In this document: positions 35,862 through 46,875 of the stretch, in pieces | Numbering within the stretch: the stretch's first letter is position 1 | Layout of the letters: every line of letters begins with the position of its first letter | NCBI GenBank assembly: GCA_914767715.1 | Contig: OU612067.1 | Location: forward strand, 20,930,162 to 20,994,161 | Length of the DNA stretch: 64,000 nt | Source: Membranipora membranacea | Lineage: Eukaryota; Bryozoa; Gymnolaemata; Cheilostomatida; Membraniporidae | Direction: 5' to 3' | Made by a program: the position numbers and the translations under genes | Notes under the pieces: generated by a model | Seen by the model: only the letters and a program-made list of their open reading frames with translations | What the model was told of the DNA's origin: nothing | The model's database searches: none

Positions 35862-38196
35862 TAGAGTAGGTAAGGAGGAAATCTATTTTTTGAACTGGCC
35901 GTAAAAAAAGCAAAGGGTCCCCCCTTTGTTACTTTTTTTAATTTTAAAGTCGCTCTCATTTCCGTTCTATTTATCGTAGGATCTTCATATTCTGGAATTT
36001 GAATGAGGCCAATGAGGCCATCAACTGGTCCGAGTTTGAAAGAATTCCGATGGCTATTTTAATTTTTTACCCTGCGATTGGCATGTTTTTTAATGACAAA
36101 AGTGGCCCTCGTTAAAAATGTCGCTGACGCCAAACTAAAAGGGGCAGCCCCAAACGGGTTTCAGTTCCAAAGTCAGCATGAAATTCCCCACGGTTTAGAG
36201 TAGGTTAGGAGGAAGTCTATTTTTTGAACTGGCCGTAAAAAAAGCAAAGGGTCCCCCCTTTGTTACTTTTTTTAATTTTAAAGTCGCTCTCATTTCCGTT
36301 CTATTTATCGTAGGATCTTTATATTCTGGAATTTGAATGAGGCCAATGAGGCCATCAACTGGTCCGAGTTTGAAAGAATTCTGATGGCTATTTAAATTTT
36401 TTACCCTGCGTTTGGCATGTTTTTTAATGACAAAAGAGCCCCTCGTTAAAAATGTTGCTGACGCCAAACTAAAAGGGGCAGCCCCAAACGGGTTTCAGTT
36501 CCAAAGTCAGCATGAAATTCCCCACGGTTTAGAGTAGGTTAAGAGTAAATCTATTTTTTGAACTGGCCGTAAAAAAAGCAAAGGGTCCCCCCTTTGTTAC
36601 TTTTTTTAATTTTAAAGTCGCTCTCATTTCCGTTCTATTTATCGTAGGATCTTCATAATCTGGAATTTGAATGAGGCCAATGGGGCCATCAACTGATCCG
36701 AGTTTGAAAGAATCGCGTTGGCTATTTAAATTTTTTACCCTGCGTTTGGCATGTTTTTTAATGACAAAAGTGGCCCTCGTTAAAAATGTCGCTGACGCCA
36801 AACTAAAAGGGGCAGCCCCAAGCGGGTTTCAGTTCCAAAGTCAGCATGAAATTCCCCACGGTTTAGAGTAGGTAAGGAGGAAATATATTTTTGAACTGGC
36901 CGTAAAAAAAGCAAAGGGTCCCCCCTTTGTTACTTTTTTTAATTTTAAAGTCGCTCTCATTTCTGTTCTATTTATCGTAGGATCTTCATATTCTGGAATT
37001 TGAATGAGGCCAATATGGCCATCAACTGGTCCGAGTTTGAAAGAATTCCGATGGCTATTTAAATTTTTTACCCTGCGTTTGGCATGTTTTTTAATGACAA
37101 AATTGGCCCTCGTTAAAAATGTCGCTGACGCCAAACTAAAAGGGGCAGCCCCAAACGGGTTTCAGTTCCAAAGTCAGCATGAAATTCCCCACGGTTTAGA
37201 GTAGGTTAGGAGGAAATCTATTTTTTGAACTGGCCGTAAAAAAAGCAAAGGGTCCCCCCTTTGTTACTTTTTTTAATTTTAAAGTCGCTCTCATTTCCGT
37301 TCTATTTATCGTAGGATCTTCATATTTTGGAATTTGAATGAGGCCAATGAGGCCATCAACTGGTCCGAGTTTGAGAGAATTCCGTTGGCTATTTAAATTT
37401 TTTACCCTGCATTTGGCATGTTTTTTAATGACAAAAGTGGCCCTCGTTAAAAATGTCGCTGACGCCAAACTAAAAGGGGCAGCCCCTAACGGGTTTCAGT
37501 TCCAAAGTCAGCATGAAATTCCCCGCGGTTTAAAGTAGGTTAGGAGGAAATCTATTTTTTGAACTGGCCGTAAAAAAAGCAAAGGGTCCCCCCTTTGTTA
37601 CTTTTTTTATTTTAAAGTCGCTCTCATTTCCGTTCTATTTATCGTAGGATCTTCATATTCTGAAATTTGAATGAGGCCAATGAGGCCATCAACTGGTCCG
37701 AGTTTGAAAGAATTCTGTTGGCTATTTAAATTTTTTACCCTGCGTTTGGCATGTTTTTTAATGACAAAAGTGGCCCTCGTTAAAAATGTCGCTGACGCCA
37801 AACTAAAACGGGTAGCCCCAACCGGGTTTCAGTTCCAAAGTCAGCATGAAATTCCCCACGGTTTAGAGTAGGTTAGGAGGAAATCTATTTTTGAACTGGC
37901 CGTAAAAAAAGCAAAGGGTCCCCCCTTTGTTACTTTTTTTAATTTTAAAGTCGCTCTCATTTCCGTTCTATTTATCGTAGGATCTTCATATTCTGGAATT
38001 TGAATGAGGCTAATGAGGCCATCAACTGGTTCGAGTTTGAAAGAATTCCATTGGCTATTTAAATTTTTTACCCTGCGTTTGGCATGTTTTTCAATGACAA
38101 AAGTGGCCCTCGTTAAAAATGTCGCTGTAGCCAAACTAAAAGGGGCAGCCCCAAACGGGTTTCAGTTCCAAAGCCAGCATGAAATTCCCCACGGTT
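35862..38196 (+). repeat. 7-monomer HOR C3, copy 1 (2,335 bp)
   Basis: Marks include CTATTTTAATT with CTGCGATTGG (36054-36080), GTTAAGAGTAAATC (36538), CAATGGGGCC with ACTGATCCG (36677-36700), CAATATGGCC (37011), CCCCTAACGGG (37484), CCCGCGGTTTAAAG (37522), AAAACGGGTAGCC with CAACCGGG (37805-37825) and CGCTGTAGCC (38123). Confidence 0.93.
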
Positions 38197-40530
38197 TAGA
38201 GTAGGTAAGGAGGAAATCTATTTTTTGAACTGGCCGTAAAAAAAGCAAAGGGTCCCCCCTTTGTTACTTTTTTTAATTTTAAAGTCGCTCTCATTTCCGT
38301 TCTATTTATCGTAGGATCTTCATATTCTGGAATTTGAATGAGGCCAATGAGGCCATCAACTGGTCCGAGTTTGAAAGAATTCCGATGGCTATTTTAATTT
38401 TTTACCCTGCGATTGGCATGTTTTTTAATGACAAAAGTGGCCCTCGTTAAAAATGTCGCTGACGCCAAACTAAAAGGGGCAGCCCCAAACGGGTTTCAGT
38501 TCCAAAGTCAGCATGAAATTCCCCACGGTTTAGAGTAGGTTAGGAGGAAGTCTATTTTTTGAACTGGCCGTAAAAAAAGCAAAGGGTCCCCCCTTTGTTA
38601 CTTTTTTTAATTTTAAAGTCGCTCTCATTTCCGTTCTATTTATCGTAGGATCTTTATATTCTGGAATTTGAATGAGGCCAATGAGGCCATCAACTGGTCC
38701 GAGTTTGAAAGAATTCTGATGGCTATTTAAATTTTTTACCCTGCGTTTGGCATGTTTTTTAATGACAAAAGAGCCCCTCGTTAAAAATGTTGCTGACGCC
38801 AAACTAAAAGGGGCAGCCCCAAACGGGTTTCAGTTCCAAAGTCAGCATGAAATTCCCCACGGTTTAGAGTAGGTTAAGAGTAAATCTATTTTTTGAACTG
38901 GCCGTAAAAAAAGCAAAGGGTCCCCCCTTTGTTACTTTTTTTAATTTTAAAGTCGCTCTCATTTCCGTTCTATTTATCGTAGGATCTTCATAATCTGGAA
39001 TTTGAATGAGGCCAATGGGGCCATCAACTGATCCGAGTTTGAAAGAATCGCGTTGGCTATTTAAATTTTTTACCCTGCGTTTGGCATGTTTTTTAATGAC
39101 AAAAGTGGCCCTCGTTAAAAATGTCGCTGACGCCAAACTAAAAGGGGCAGCCCCAAGCGGGTTTCAGTTCCAAAGTCAGCATGAAATTCCCCACGGTTTA
39201 GAGTAGGTAAGGAGGAAATATATTTTTGAACTGGCCGTAAAAAAAGCAAAGGGTCCCCCCTTTGTTACTTTTTTTAATTTTAAAGTCGCTCTCATTTCTG
39301 TTCTATTTATCGTAGGATCTTCATATTCTGGAATTTGAATGAGGCCAATATGGCCATCAACTGGTCCGAGTTTGAAAGAATTCCGATGGCTATTTAAATT
39401 TTTTACCCTGCGTTTGGCATGTTTTTTAATGACAAAATTGGCCCTCGTTAAAAATGTCGCTGACGCCAAACTAAAAGGGGCAGCCCCAAACGGGTTTCAG
39501 TTCCAAAGTCAGCATGAAATTCCCCACGGTTTAGAGTAGGTTAGGAGGAAATCTATTTTTTGAACTGGCCGTAAAAAAAGCAAAGGGTCCCCCCTTTGTT
39601 ACTTTTTTTAATTTTAAAGTCGCTCTCATTTCCGTTCTATTTATCGTAGGATCTTCATATTTTGGAATTTGAATGAGGCCAATGAGGCCATCAACTGGTC
39701 CGAGTTTGAGAGAATTCCGTTGGCTATTTAAATTTTTTACCCTGCGTTTGGCATGTTTTTTAATGACAAAAGTGGCCCTCGTTAAAAATGTCGCTGACGC
39801 CAAACTAAAAGGGGCAGCCCCTAACGGGTTTCAGTTCCAAAGTCAGCATGAAATTCCCCGCGGTTTAAAGTAGGTTAGGAGGAAATCTATTTTTTGAACT
39901 GGCCGTAAAAAAAGCAAAGGGTCCCCCCTTTGTTACTTTTTTTATTTTAAAGTCGCTCTCATTTCCGTTCTATTTATCGTAGGATCTTCATATTCTGAAA
40001 TTTGAATGAGGCCAATGAGGCCATCAACTGGTCCGAGTTTGAAAGAATTCTGTTGGCTATTTAAATTTTTTACCCTGCGTTTGGCATGTTTTTTAATGAC
40101 AAAAGTGGCCCTCGTTAAAAATGTCGCTGACGCCAAACTAAAACGGGTAGCCCCAACCGGGTTTCAGTTCCAAAGTCAGCATGAAATTCCCCACGGTTTA
40201 GAGTAGGTTAGGAGGAAATCTATTTTTGAACTGGCCGTAAAAAAAGCAAAGGGTCCCCCCTTTGTTACTTTTTTTAATTTTAAAGTCGCTCTCATTTCCG
40301 TTCTATTTATCGTAGGATCTTCATATTCTGGAATTTGAATGAGGCTAATGAGGCCATCAACTGGTTCGAGTTTGAAAGAATTCCATTGGCTATTTAAATT
40401 TTTTACCCTGCGTTTGGCATGTTTTTCAATGACAAAAGTGGCCCTCGTTAAAAATGTCGCTGTAGCCAAACTAAAAGGGGCAGCCCCAAACGGGTTTCAG
40501 TTCCAAAGCCAGCATGAAATTCCCCACGGT
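38197..40530 (+). repeat. 7-monomer HOR C3, copy 2 (about 2,335 bp)
   Basis: Every mark of copy 1 recurs at +2,335, including the unusual CGCTGTAGCC (40458). The only difference noticed is CTGCATTTGG at about 37409 in copy 1 against CTGCGTTTGG here. This is a recent tandem duplication, independent of C1 and C2. Confidence 0.93.
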
Positions 40531-41865
40531 TTAGAGTAGGTTAGGAGGAAATCTATTTTTTGAACTGGCCGTAAAATAAGCAAAGGGTCCCCCCTTTGTT
40601 ACTTTTTTTAAGTTTAAAGTCGCTCTCATTTCCGTTCTATTTATCGTAGGATCTTCATATTCTGGAATTTGAATGAGGCCAATGAGGCCATCAACTGGTC
40701 CGAGTTTGAAAGAATTCCGTTGGCTATTTAAATTTTTTACCCTGCGTTTGGCATGTTTTTTAATGACAAAAGTTGCCCTCGTTAAAAACATCGCTGACTC
40801 CAAACTAAAAGGGGCAGCCCCAAACGGGTTTCAGTTCCTAAGTCAGCATGAAATTCCCCACGGTTAAGAGTAGGTTAGGAGGAAATCTATTTTTTGAACT
40901 AGCCGTAAAAAAAGCAAAGGGTCCCCCCTTTGTTACTTTTTTTAATTTTAAAGTCGCTCTCATTTCCGTTCTATTTATTGTAGGATCTTCATATTCTGGA
41001 ATTTGAATGAGGCCAATGAGGTTATCAACTGGTCCGAGTTTGAAAGAATTCCGTTGGCTATTTAAATTTTTACCCTGCGTTTGGCATGTTTTTTAATGAC
41101 AAAAGTGGCCCTCGTTAAAAATGTCGCTGACGCCAAACTAAAACGGGTAGCCCCAACCGGGTTTCAGTTCCAAAGTCAGCATGAAATTCCCCACGGTTTA
41201 GAGTAGGTTAGGAGGAAATCTATTTTTTGAACTGGCCGTAAAAAAAGCAAAGTGTCCCCCCTTTGTTACTTTTTTTAATTTTAAAGTCGCTCTCATTTCC
41301 GTTCTATTTATCGTAGGATCTTCATATTCTGGAATTTGAATGAGGCCAATGAGGCCATCAACTGGTTCGAGTTTGAAAGAATTCCGATGGCTATTTAAAT
41401 TTTTTACCCTGCGTTTGGCATGTTTTTTAATGACAAAAGTGGCCCTCGTTAAAAATGTCGCTGACGCCAAACTAAAAGGGGCAACCCCAAACGGGTTTCA
41501 GTTCCAAAGTCAGCATGAAATTCCCCACGGTTTAGAGTAGGTTAGGAGGAAATCTATCTTTTGAACTGGCCGTAAAAAAAGCAAAGGGTCCCCCCTTTGT
41601 TACTTTTTTTAATTTTAAAGTCGCTCTCATTTCCGTTCTATTTATCGTAGGATCTTCATATTCTGGAGTTTGAATGAGGCCAATGAGGCCATCAACTGGT
41701 CCGAGTTTGAAAGAATTCCGTTGGCTATTTAAATTTTTTACCCTGCGTTTGGCATGTTTTTTAATGACAAAAGTGGCCCTCGTTAAAAATGTCGCTGACG
41801 CCAAACTAAAAGGGGCAGCCCCAAACGGGTTTCAGTTCCAAAGTCAGCATGAAATTCCCCACGGC

Positions 41866-44800
41866 TTAGAGTAGGTTAGGAGGAAATCTATTTTTTGAAC
41901 TGGCCGTAAAAAAAGCTCAGGGTCCCCCCTTTGTTACTTTTTTTAATTTTAAAGTCGCTCTCATTTCCGTTCTATTTATCGTAGGATCTTCATATTCTGG
42001 AATTTGAATGAGGCCAATGTGGCCATCAACTGGTCCGAGTTTGAAAGAACTCCGATGGCTATTTAAATTTTTTACCCTGCGTTTGGCATGTTTTTTAATG
42101 ACAAAAGTGGCCCTCGTTAAAAATGTCGCTGACGCCAAACTAAAAGGGGCAACCCCAAACGGGTTTCAGTTCCAAAGTCAGCATGAACTTCCCCACGGTT
42201 TAGAGTAGGTTAGGAGGAAATCTATTTTTTGAACTGGCTTTAAAAAAAGCAAAGGGTCCCCCCTTTGTTACTTTTTTTAATTTTAAAGTCGCTCTCATTT
42301 CCGTTCTATTTATCGTAGGATCTTCATATTCTGGAATTTGAATGAGGCCAATGAGGCCATCAACTGGTCCGAGTTTGAAATAATTCCGTTGGCTATTTAA
42401 ATTTTTTACCCTGCGTTTGGCATGTTTTTTAATGACAAAAGTGGCCCTCGTTAAAAATGTCGCTGACGCCAAACTACAAGGGGCAGCCCCAAACGGGTTT
42501 CAGTTCCAAAGTCAGCATGAAATTCCCCACGCTTTAGAGTAGGTTAGGAGGAAATCTATTTTTTGAACTGGCCGTAAAAAAAGCAAAGGGTCCCCCCTTT
42601 GTTACTTTTTTTAATTTTAAAGTCGCTCTCATTTCCGTTCTATTTATCGTAGGATCTTCATATTCTGGAATTTGAATGAGGCCAATGAGGCCATCAACTG
42701 GTTCGAGTTTGAAAGAATTCCGATGGCTATTTAAATTTTTTACCCCGCGTTTGGCATGTTTTTTAATGACAAAAGTGGCCCTCGTTAAAAATGTCGCTGA
42801 CGCCAAACTAAAAGGGGCAACCCCAAACGGGTTTCAGTTCCAAAGTCAGCATGAAATTCCCCACGGTTTAGAGTAGGTTAGGAGGAAATCTATCTTTTGA
42901 ACTGGCCGTAAAAAAAGCAAAGGGTCCCCCCTTTGTTACTTTTTTTAATTTTAAAGTCGCTCTCATTTCCGTTCTATTTATCGTAGGATCTTCATATTCT
43001 GGAGTTTGAATGAGGCCAATGAGGCCATCAACTGGTCCGAGTTTGAAAGAATTCCGTTGGCTATTTAAATTTTTTACCCTGCGTTTGGCATGTTTTTTAA
43101 TGACAAAAGTGGCCCTCGTTAAAAATGTCGCTGACGCCAAACTACAAGGGGCAGCCCCAAACGGGTTTCAGTTCCAAAGTCAGCATGAAATTCCCCACGG
43201 TTTAGAGTAGGTTAGGAGGAAATCTATTTTTTGAACTGGCCGTAAAAAAAGCAAAGGGTCCCCCCTTTGTTACTTTTTTTAACTTTAAAGTCGCTCTCAT
43301 TTCCGTTCTATTTATCGTAGGATCTTCATATTCTGGAATTTGAATGAGGCCAATGAGGCCATCAACTGGTTCGAGTTTGAAAGAATTCCGATGGCTATTT
43401 AAATTTTTTACCCCGCGTTTGGCATGTTTTTTAATGACAAAAGTGGCCCTCGTTAAAAATGTCGCTGACGCCAAACTAAAAGGGGCAACCCCAAACGGGT
43501 TTCAGTTCCAAAGTCAGCATGAAATTCCCCACGGTTTAGAGTAGGTTAGGAGGAAATCTATCTTTTGAACTGGCCGTAAAAAAAGCAAAGGGTCCCCCCT
43601 TTGTTACTTTTTTTAATTTTAAAGTCGCTCTCATTTCCGTTCTATTTATCGTAGGATCTTCATATTCTGGAGTTTGAATGAGGCCAATGAGGCCATCAAC
43701 TGGTCCGAGTTTGAAAGAATTCCGTTGGCTATTTAAATTTTTCACCCTGCGTTTGGCATGTTTTTTAATGACAAAAGTGGCCCTCGTTAAAAATGTCGCT
43801 GACGCCAAACTAAAAGGGGCAGCCCCAAACGGGTTTCAGTTCCAAAGTCAGCATGAAATTCCCCACGGTTTAGAGTAGGTTAGGAGGAAATCTATTGTTT
43901 GAACTGGCCGTAAAAAAAGCAAAGGGTCCCGCCTTTGTTACTTTTTTTAATTTTAACGTCGCTCTCATTTCCGTTCTATTTATCGTAGGATCTTCATATT
44001 CTGGAATTTGAATGAGGCCAATGAGGCCATCAACTGGTCCGAGTTTGAAAGAATTCCGATGGCTATTTAGATTTTTTACCCTGCGTTTGGCATGTTTTTT
44101 AATGACAAAAGTGGCCCTCGTTAAAAATGTCGCTGACGCCAAACTAAAAGGGGCAGCCCCAAACGGGTTTCAGTTCCAAAGTCAGCATGAAATTCCCCAC
44201 GGTTTAGAGTAGGTTAGGAGGAAATCTATTTTTTGAACTGGCCGTAAAAAAAGCAAAGGGTCCCCCCTTTGTTACTTTTTTTAATTTTAAAGTCGCTCTC
44301 ATTTCCGTTCTAGTTATCGTATGATCTTCATATTCTGGAATTTGAATGAGGCCAATGAGGCCATCAACTGGTCCGAGTTTGAAAGAATTCCGTTGGCTAT
44401 TTAAATTTTTTACCCCGCGTTTGGCATGTTTTTTAATGACAAAAGTGGCCCTCGTTAAAAATGTCGCTGACGCCAAACTATAAGGGGCAGCCCCAAACGG
44501 ATTTCAGTTCCAAAGTCAGCATGAAATTCCCCACGGTTTAGAGTAGGTTAGGAGGAAATCTATTTTTTGAACTGGCCGTAAAAAAAGCAAAGGGTCCCCC
44601 CTTTGTTACTTTTTTTAATTTTAAAATCGCTCTCATTTCCGTTCTATTTATCGTAGGATCTTCATATTCTGGAATTTGAAAGAGGCCAATGAGGCCATCA
44701 ACTGGTGCGAGTTTGAAAGAATTCCGATGGCTATTTAAATTTTTTACCCTGCGTTTGGCATGTTTTTTAAGTACAAAAGTGGCCCTCGTTAAAAATGTCG

Positions 44801-44871
44801 CTGACGCCAAACTAAAAGGGGCAGCCCCAAACGGGTTTCAGTTCGAAAGTCAGCATGAAATTCCCCACAGT
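41866..44871 (+). repeat. Duplicated block D1
   Basis: The monomer order is 41866 (CAATGTGGCC, GAACTCCG), 42200 (GAAATAATTCC, CTACAAGG), 42534/42868 and 43202/43536 (a dimer present twice), 43870 (TCCCGCC, TTAACGTC), 44204 (CTAGTTATCG, CTATAAGG) and 44538 (GAAAGAGG, AAGTACAAAAG). The first two marks return at +5,010 and the last three at +4,675. The change of offset reflects one dimer here that is absent downstream and one monomer added there. Confidence 0.88.
42534..43869 (+). repeat. Tandem dimer duplication (2 x 668 bp)
   Basis: Monomers 42534+42868 and 43202+43536 are the same pair. The first has GGTTCGAG, TTACCCCGCG and GGCAACCCC; the second has ATCTTTTGAAC and GGAGTTTG. A third, slightly different pair is at 41198+41532, and one pair is at 47544+47877. 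Confidence 0.9.
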
Positions 44872-46207
44872 TTAGAGTAGGTTATGAATAAATCTATTTT
44901 TTGAACTGGCCGTAAAAAAAGCAAAGGGTCCCCCCTTTGTTACTTTTCTTAATTTTAAAATCGCTTTCATTTCCGTTCTATTTATCGTAGGATCTTCATA
45001 TTCTGGAATTTGAATGAGGCCAATGAGGCCATCAACTGGTCCGAGTTTGAAAGAATTCCGATGGTTATTTAAATTTTTTATCCTGCGTTTGGCATGTTTT
45101 TTAATGACAAAAGTGGCCTTCGTTAAAAATATCGCTGACGTCAAACTAAAAGGGGCAGCCCCAAACGGGTTTCAGTTCCAAAGTCAGCATGAAATTCCCC
45201 ACGGTTAAGAGTAGGTTAGGAGGAAATCTATTTTTTGAACTGGCCGTAAAAAAAGCAAAGGGTCCCCCCTTTGTTACTTTTTTTAATTTTAAAGTCGCTC
45301 TCATTTCCGTTCTATTTATCGTAGGATCTTCATATCCTGGAATTTGAATGAGGCCAATGAGGCCATCAACTGGTCCGAGTTTGAAAGAATTCCGTTGGCT
45401 ATTTAAATTTTTTACCCTGCGTTTGGCATGTTTTTTAATGACAAAAGTGGCCCTCGTTAAAAATGTCGCTGACGCCAAACTAAAAGGGGCAGCCCCAAAC
45501 GGGTTTCAGTTCCAAAGTCAGCATGAAATTCCCCTCGGTTTAGAGTAGGTTAGGAGGAAATCTATTTTTTGAACTGGCCGTAAAAAAAGCAAAGGGTCCC
45601 CCCTTTGTTACTTTTTTTAATTTTAAAATCGCTCTCATTTCCGTTCTATTTATCGTAGGATCTTCAGATTCTGGAATTTGAATGAGGCCAATGAGGCCAT
45701 CAACTGGTCCGAGTTTGAAAGAATTCCGATGGCTATTTAAATTTTTTATCCTGCGTTTGGCATGTTTTTTAATGACAAAAGTGGCCTTCGTTAAAAATAT
45801 CGCTGACGTCAAACTAAAAGGGGCAGCCCCAAACGGGTTTCAGTTCCAAAGTCAGCATGAAATTCCCCACGGTTAAGAGTAGGTTAGGAGGAAATCTATT
45901 TTTTGAACTGGCCGTAAAAAAAGCAAAGGGTCCCCCCTTTGTTACTTTTTTTAATTTTAAAGTCGCTCTCATTTCCGTTCTATTTATCGTAGGATCTTCA
46001 TATCCTGGAATTTGAATGAGGCCAATGAGGCCATCAACTGGTCCGAGTTTGAAAGAATTCCGTTGGCTATTTAAATTTTTTACCCTGCGTTTGGCATGTT
46101 TTTTAATGACAAAAGTGGCCCTCGTTAAAAATGTCGCTGACGCCAAACTAAAAGGGGCAGCCCCAAACGGGTTTCAGTTCCAAAGTCAGCATGAAATTCC
46201 CCTCGGT
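44872..46207 (+). repeat. Tandem dimer duplication (2 x 668 bp)
   Basis: Monomers 44872+45206 and 45540+45874 share TTTTTATCCTGC, GGCCTTCG, AATATCGCTGACGTC and GGTTAAGAGTAGG in the first monomer, and CATATCCTGG and CCCCTCGG in the second. The first halves of 44872 and 45540 differ (GTTATGAATAAATC against GTTAGGAGGAAATC), so the dimer edge falls inside a monomer. Confidence 0.88.
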
Positions 46208-46875
46208 TTATAGTAGGTTAGGAGGAAATCTATTTTTTGATCTGGCCGTAAAAAAAGCAAAGGGTCCCCCCTTTGTTACTTTTTTTAATTTTAAAGTCGC
46301 TCTCATTTCCGTTCTATTTATCGTAGGATCTTCATATTCTGGAATTTGAATGAGGCCAATGAGGCCATCAACTGGTCCGAGTTTGAAAGAATTCCGTTGG
46401 CTATTTAATTTTTTTACCCTGCGTTTGGCATGTTTTTTAATGACAAAAGTGGCCCTCGTCAAAAATGTTGCTGACGCCAAACTAAAAGAGGCAGCCCCAA
46501 GCGGGTTTCAGTTCCAAAGTCAGCATGGAATTCCCCACGGTTTAGAGTAGGTTAGGAGGAAATCTATTTTTTGAACTGGCCGTAAAAAAAGCAAAGGGTC
46601 CCCCCTTTGTTACTTTTTTTAATTTTAAAGTCGCTCACATTTCCGTTCTATTTATCGTAGGATCTTCATATTCTGTAATTTGAATGAGGCCAATGAGGCC
46701 ATCAACTGGTCCGAGTTTGAAAGAATTCCGATGGCTATTAAAATTTTTTACCCTGCGTTTGGCATGTTTTTTAATGACAAAAGTGGCCCTCGTTAAAAAT
46801 GTCGCTGACGCCAAACTAAAAGGGGCAGCCCCAAACCGGTTTCAGTTCCAAAGTCAGCATGAAATTCCCCACGGT

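Larger units (their letters stand above)
21838..40530 (+). repeat. Domain C: array built on two alternating monomer types
   Basis: Type b monomers carry AATCGCGTTGG in place of AATTCCGATGG and so lack GAATTC. They occur at, for example, 21838, 22506, 23174, 24177, 25179, 26515, 27517, 28519, 29855, 30857, 31523, 33192, 33859, 34861 and 36529. They are followed by a monomer that begins GTAGGTAAGGAGG (type a) instead of GTAGGTTAGGAGG. The b-then-a linkage implies an ancestral dimer of about 668 bp, now interrupted by plain monomers. Three seven-monomer duplications, listed separately, are superimposed on this pattern. Confidence 0.85.
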
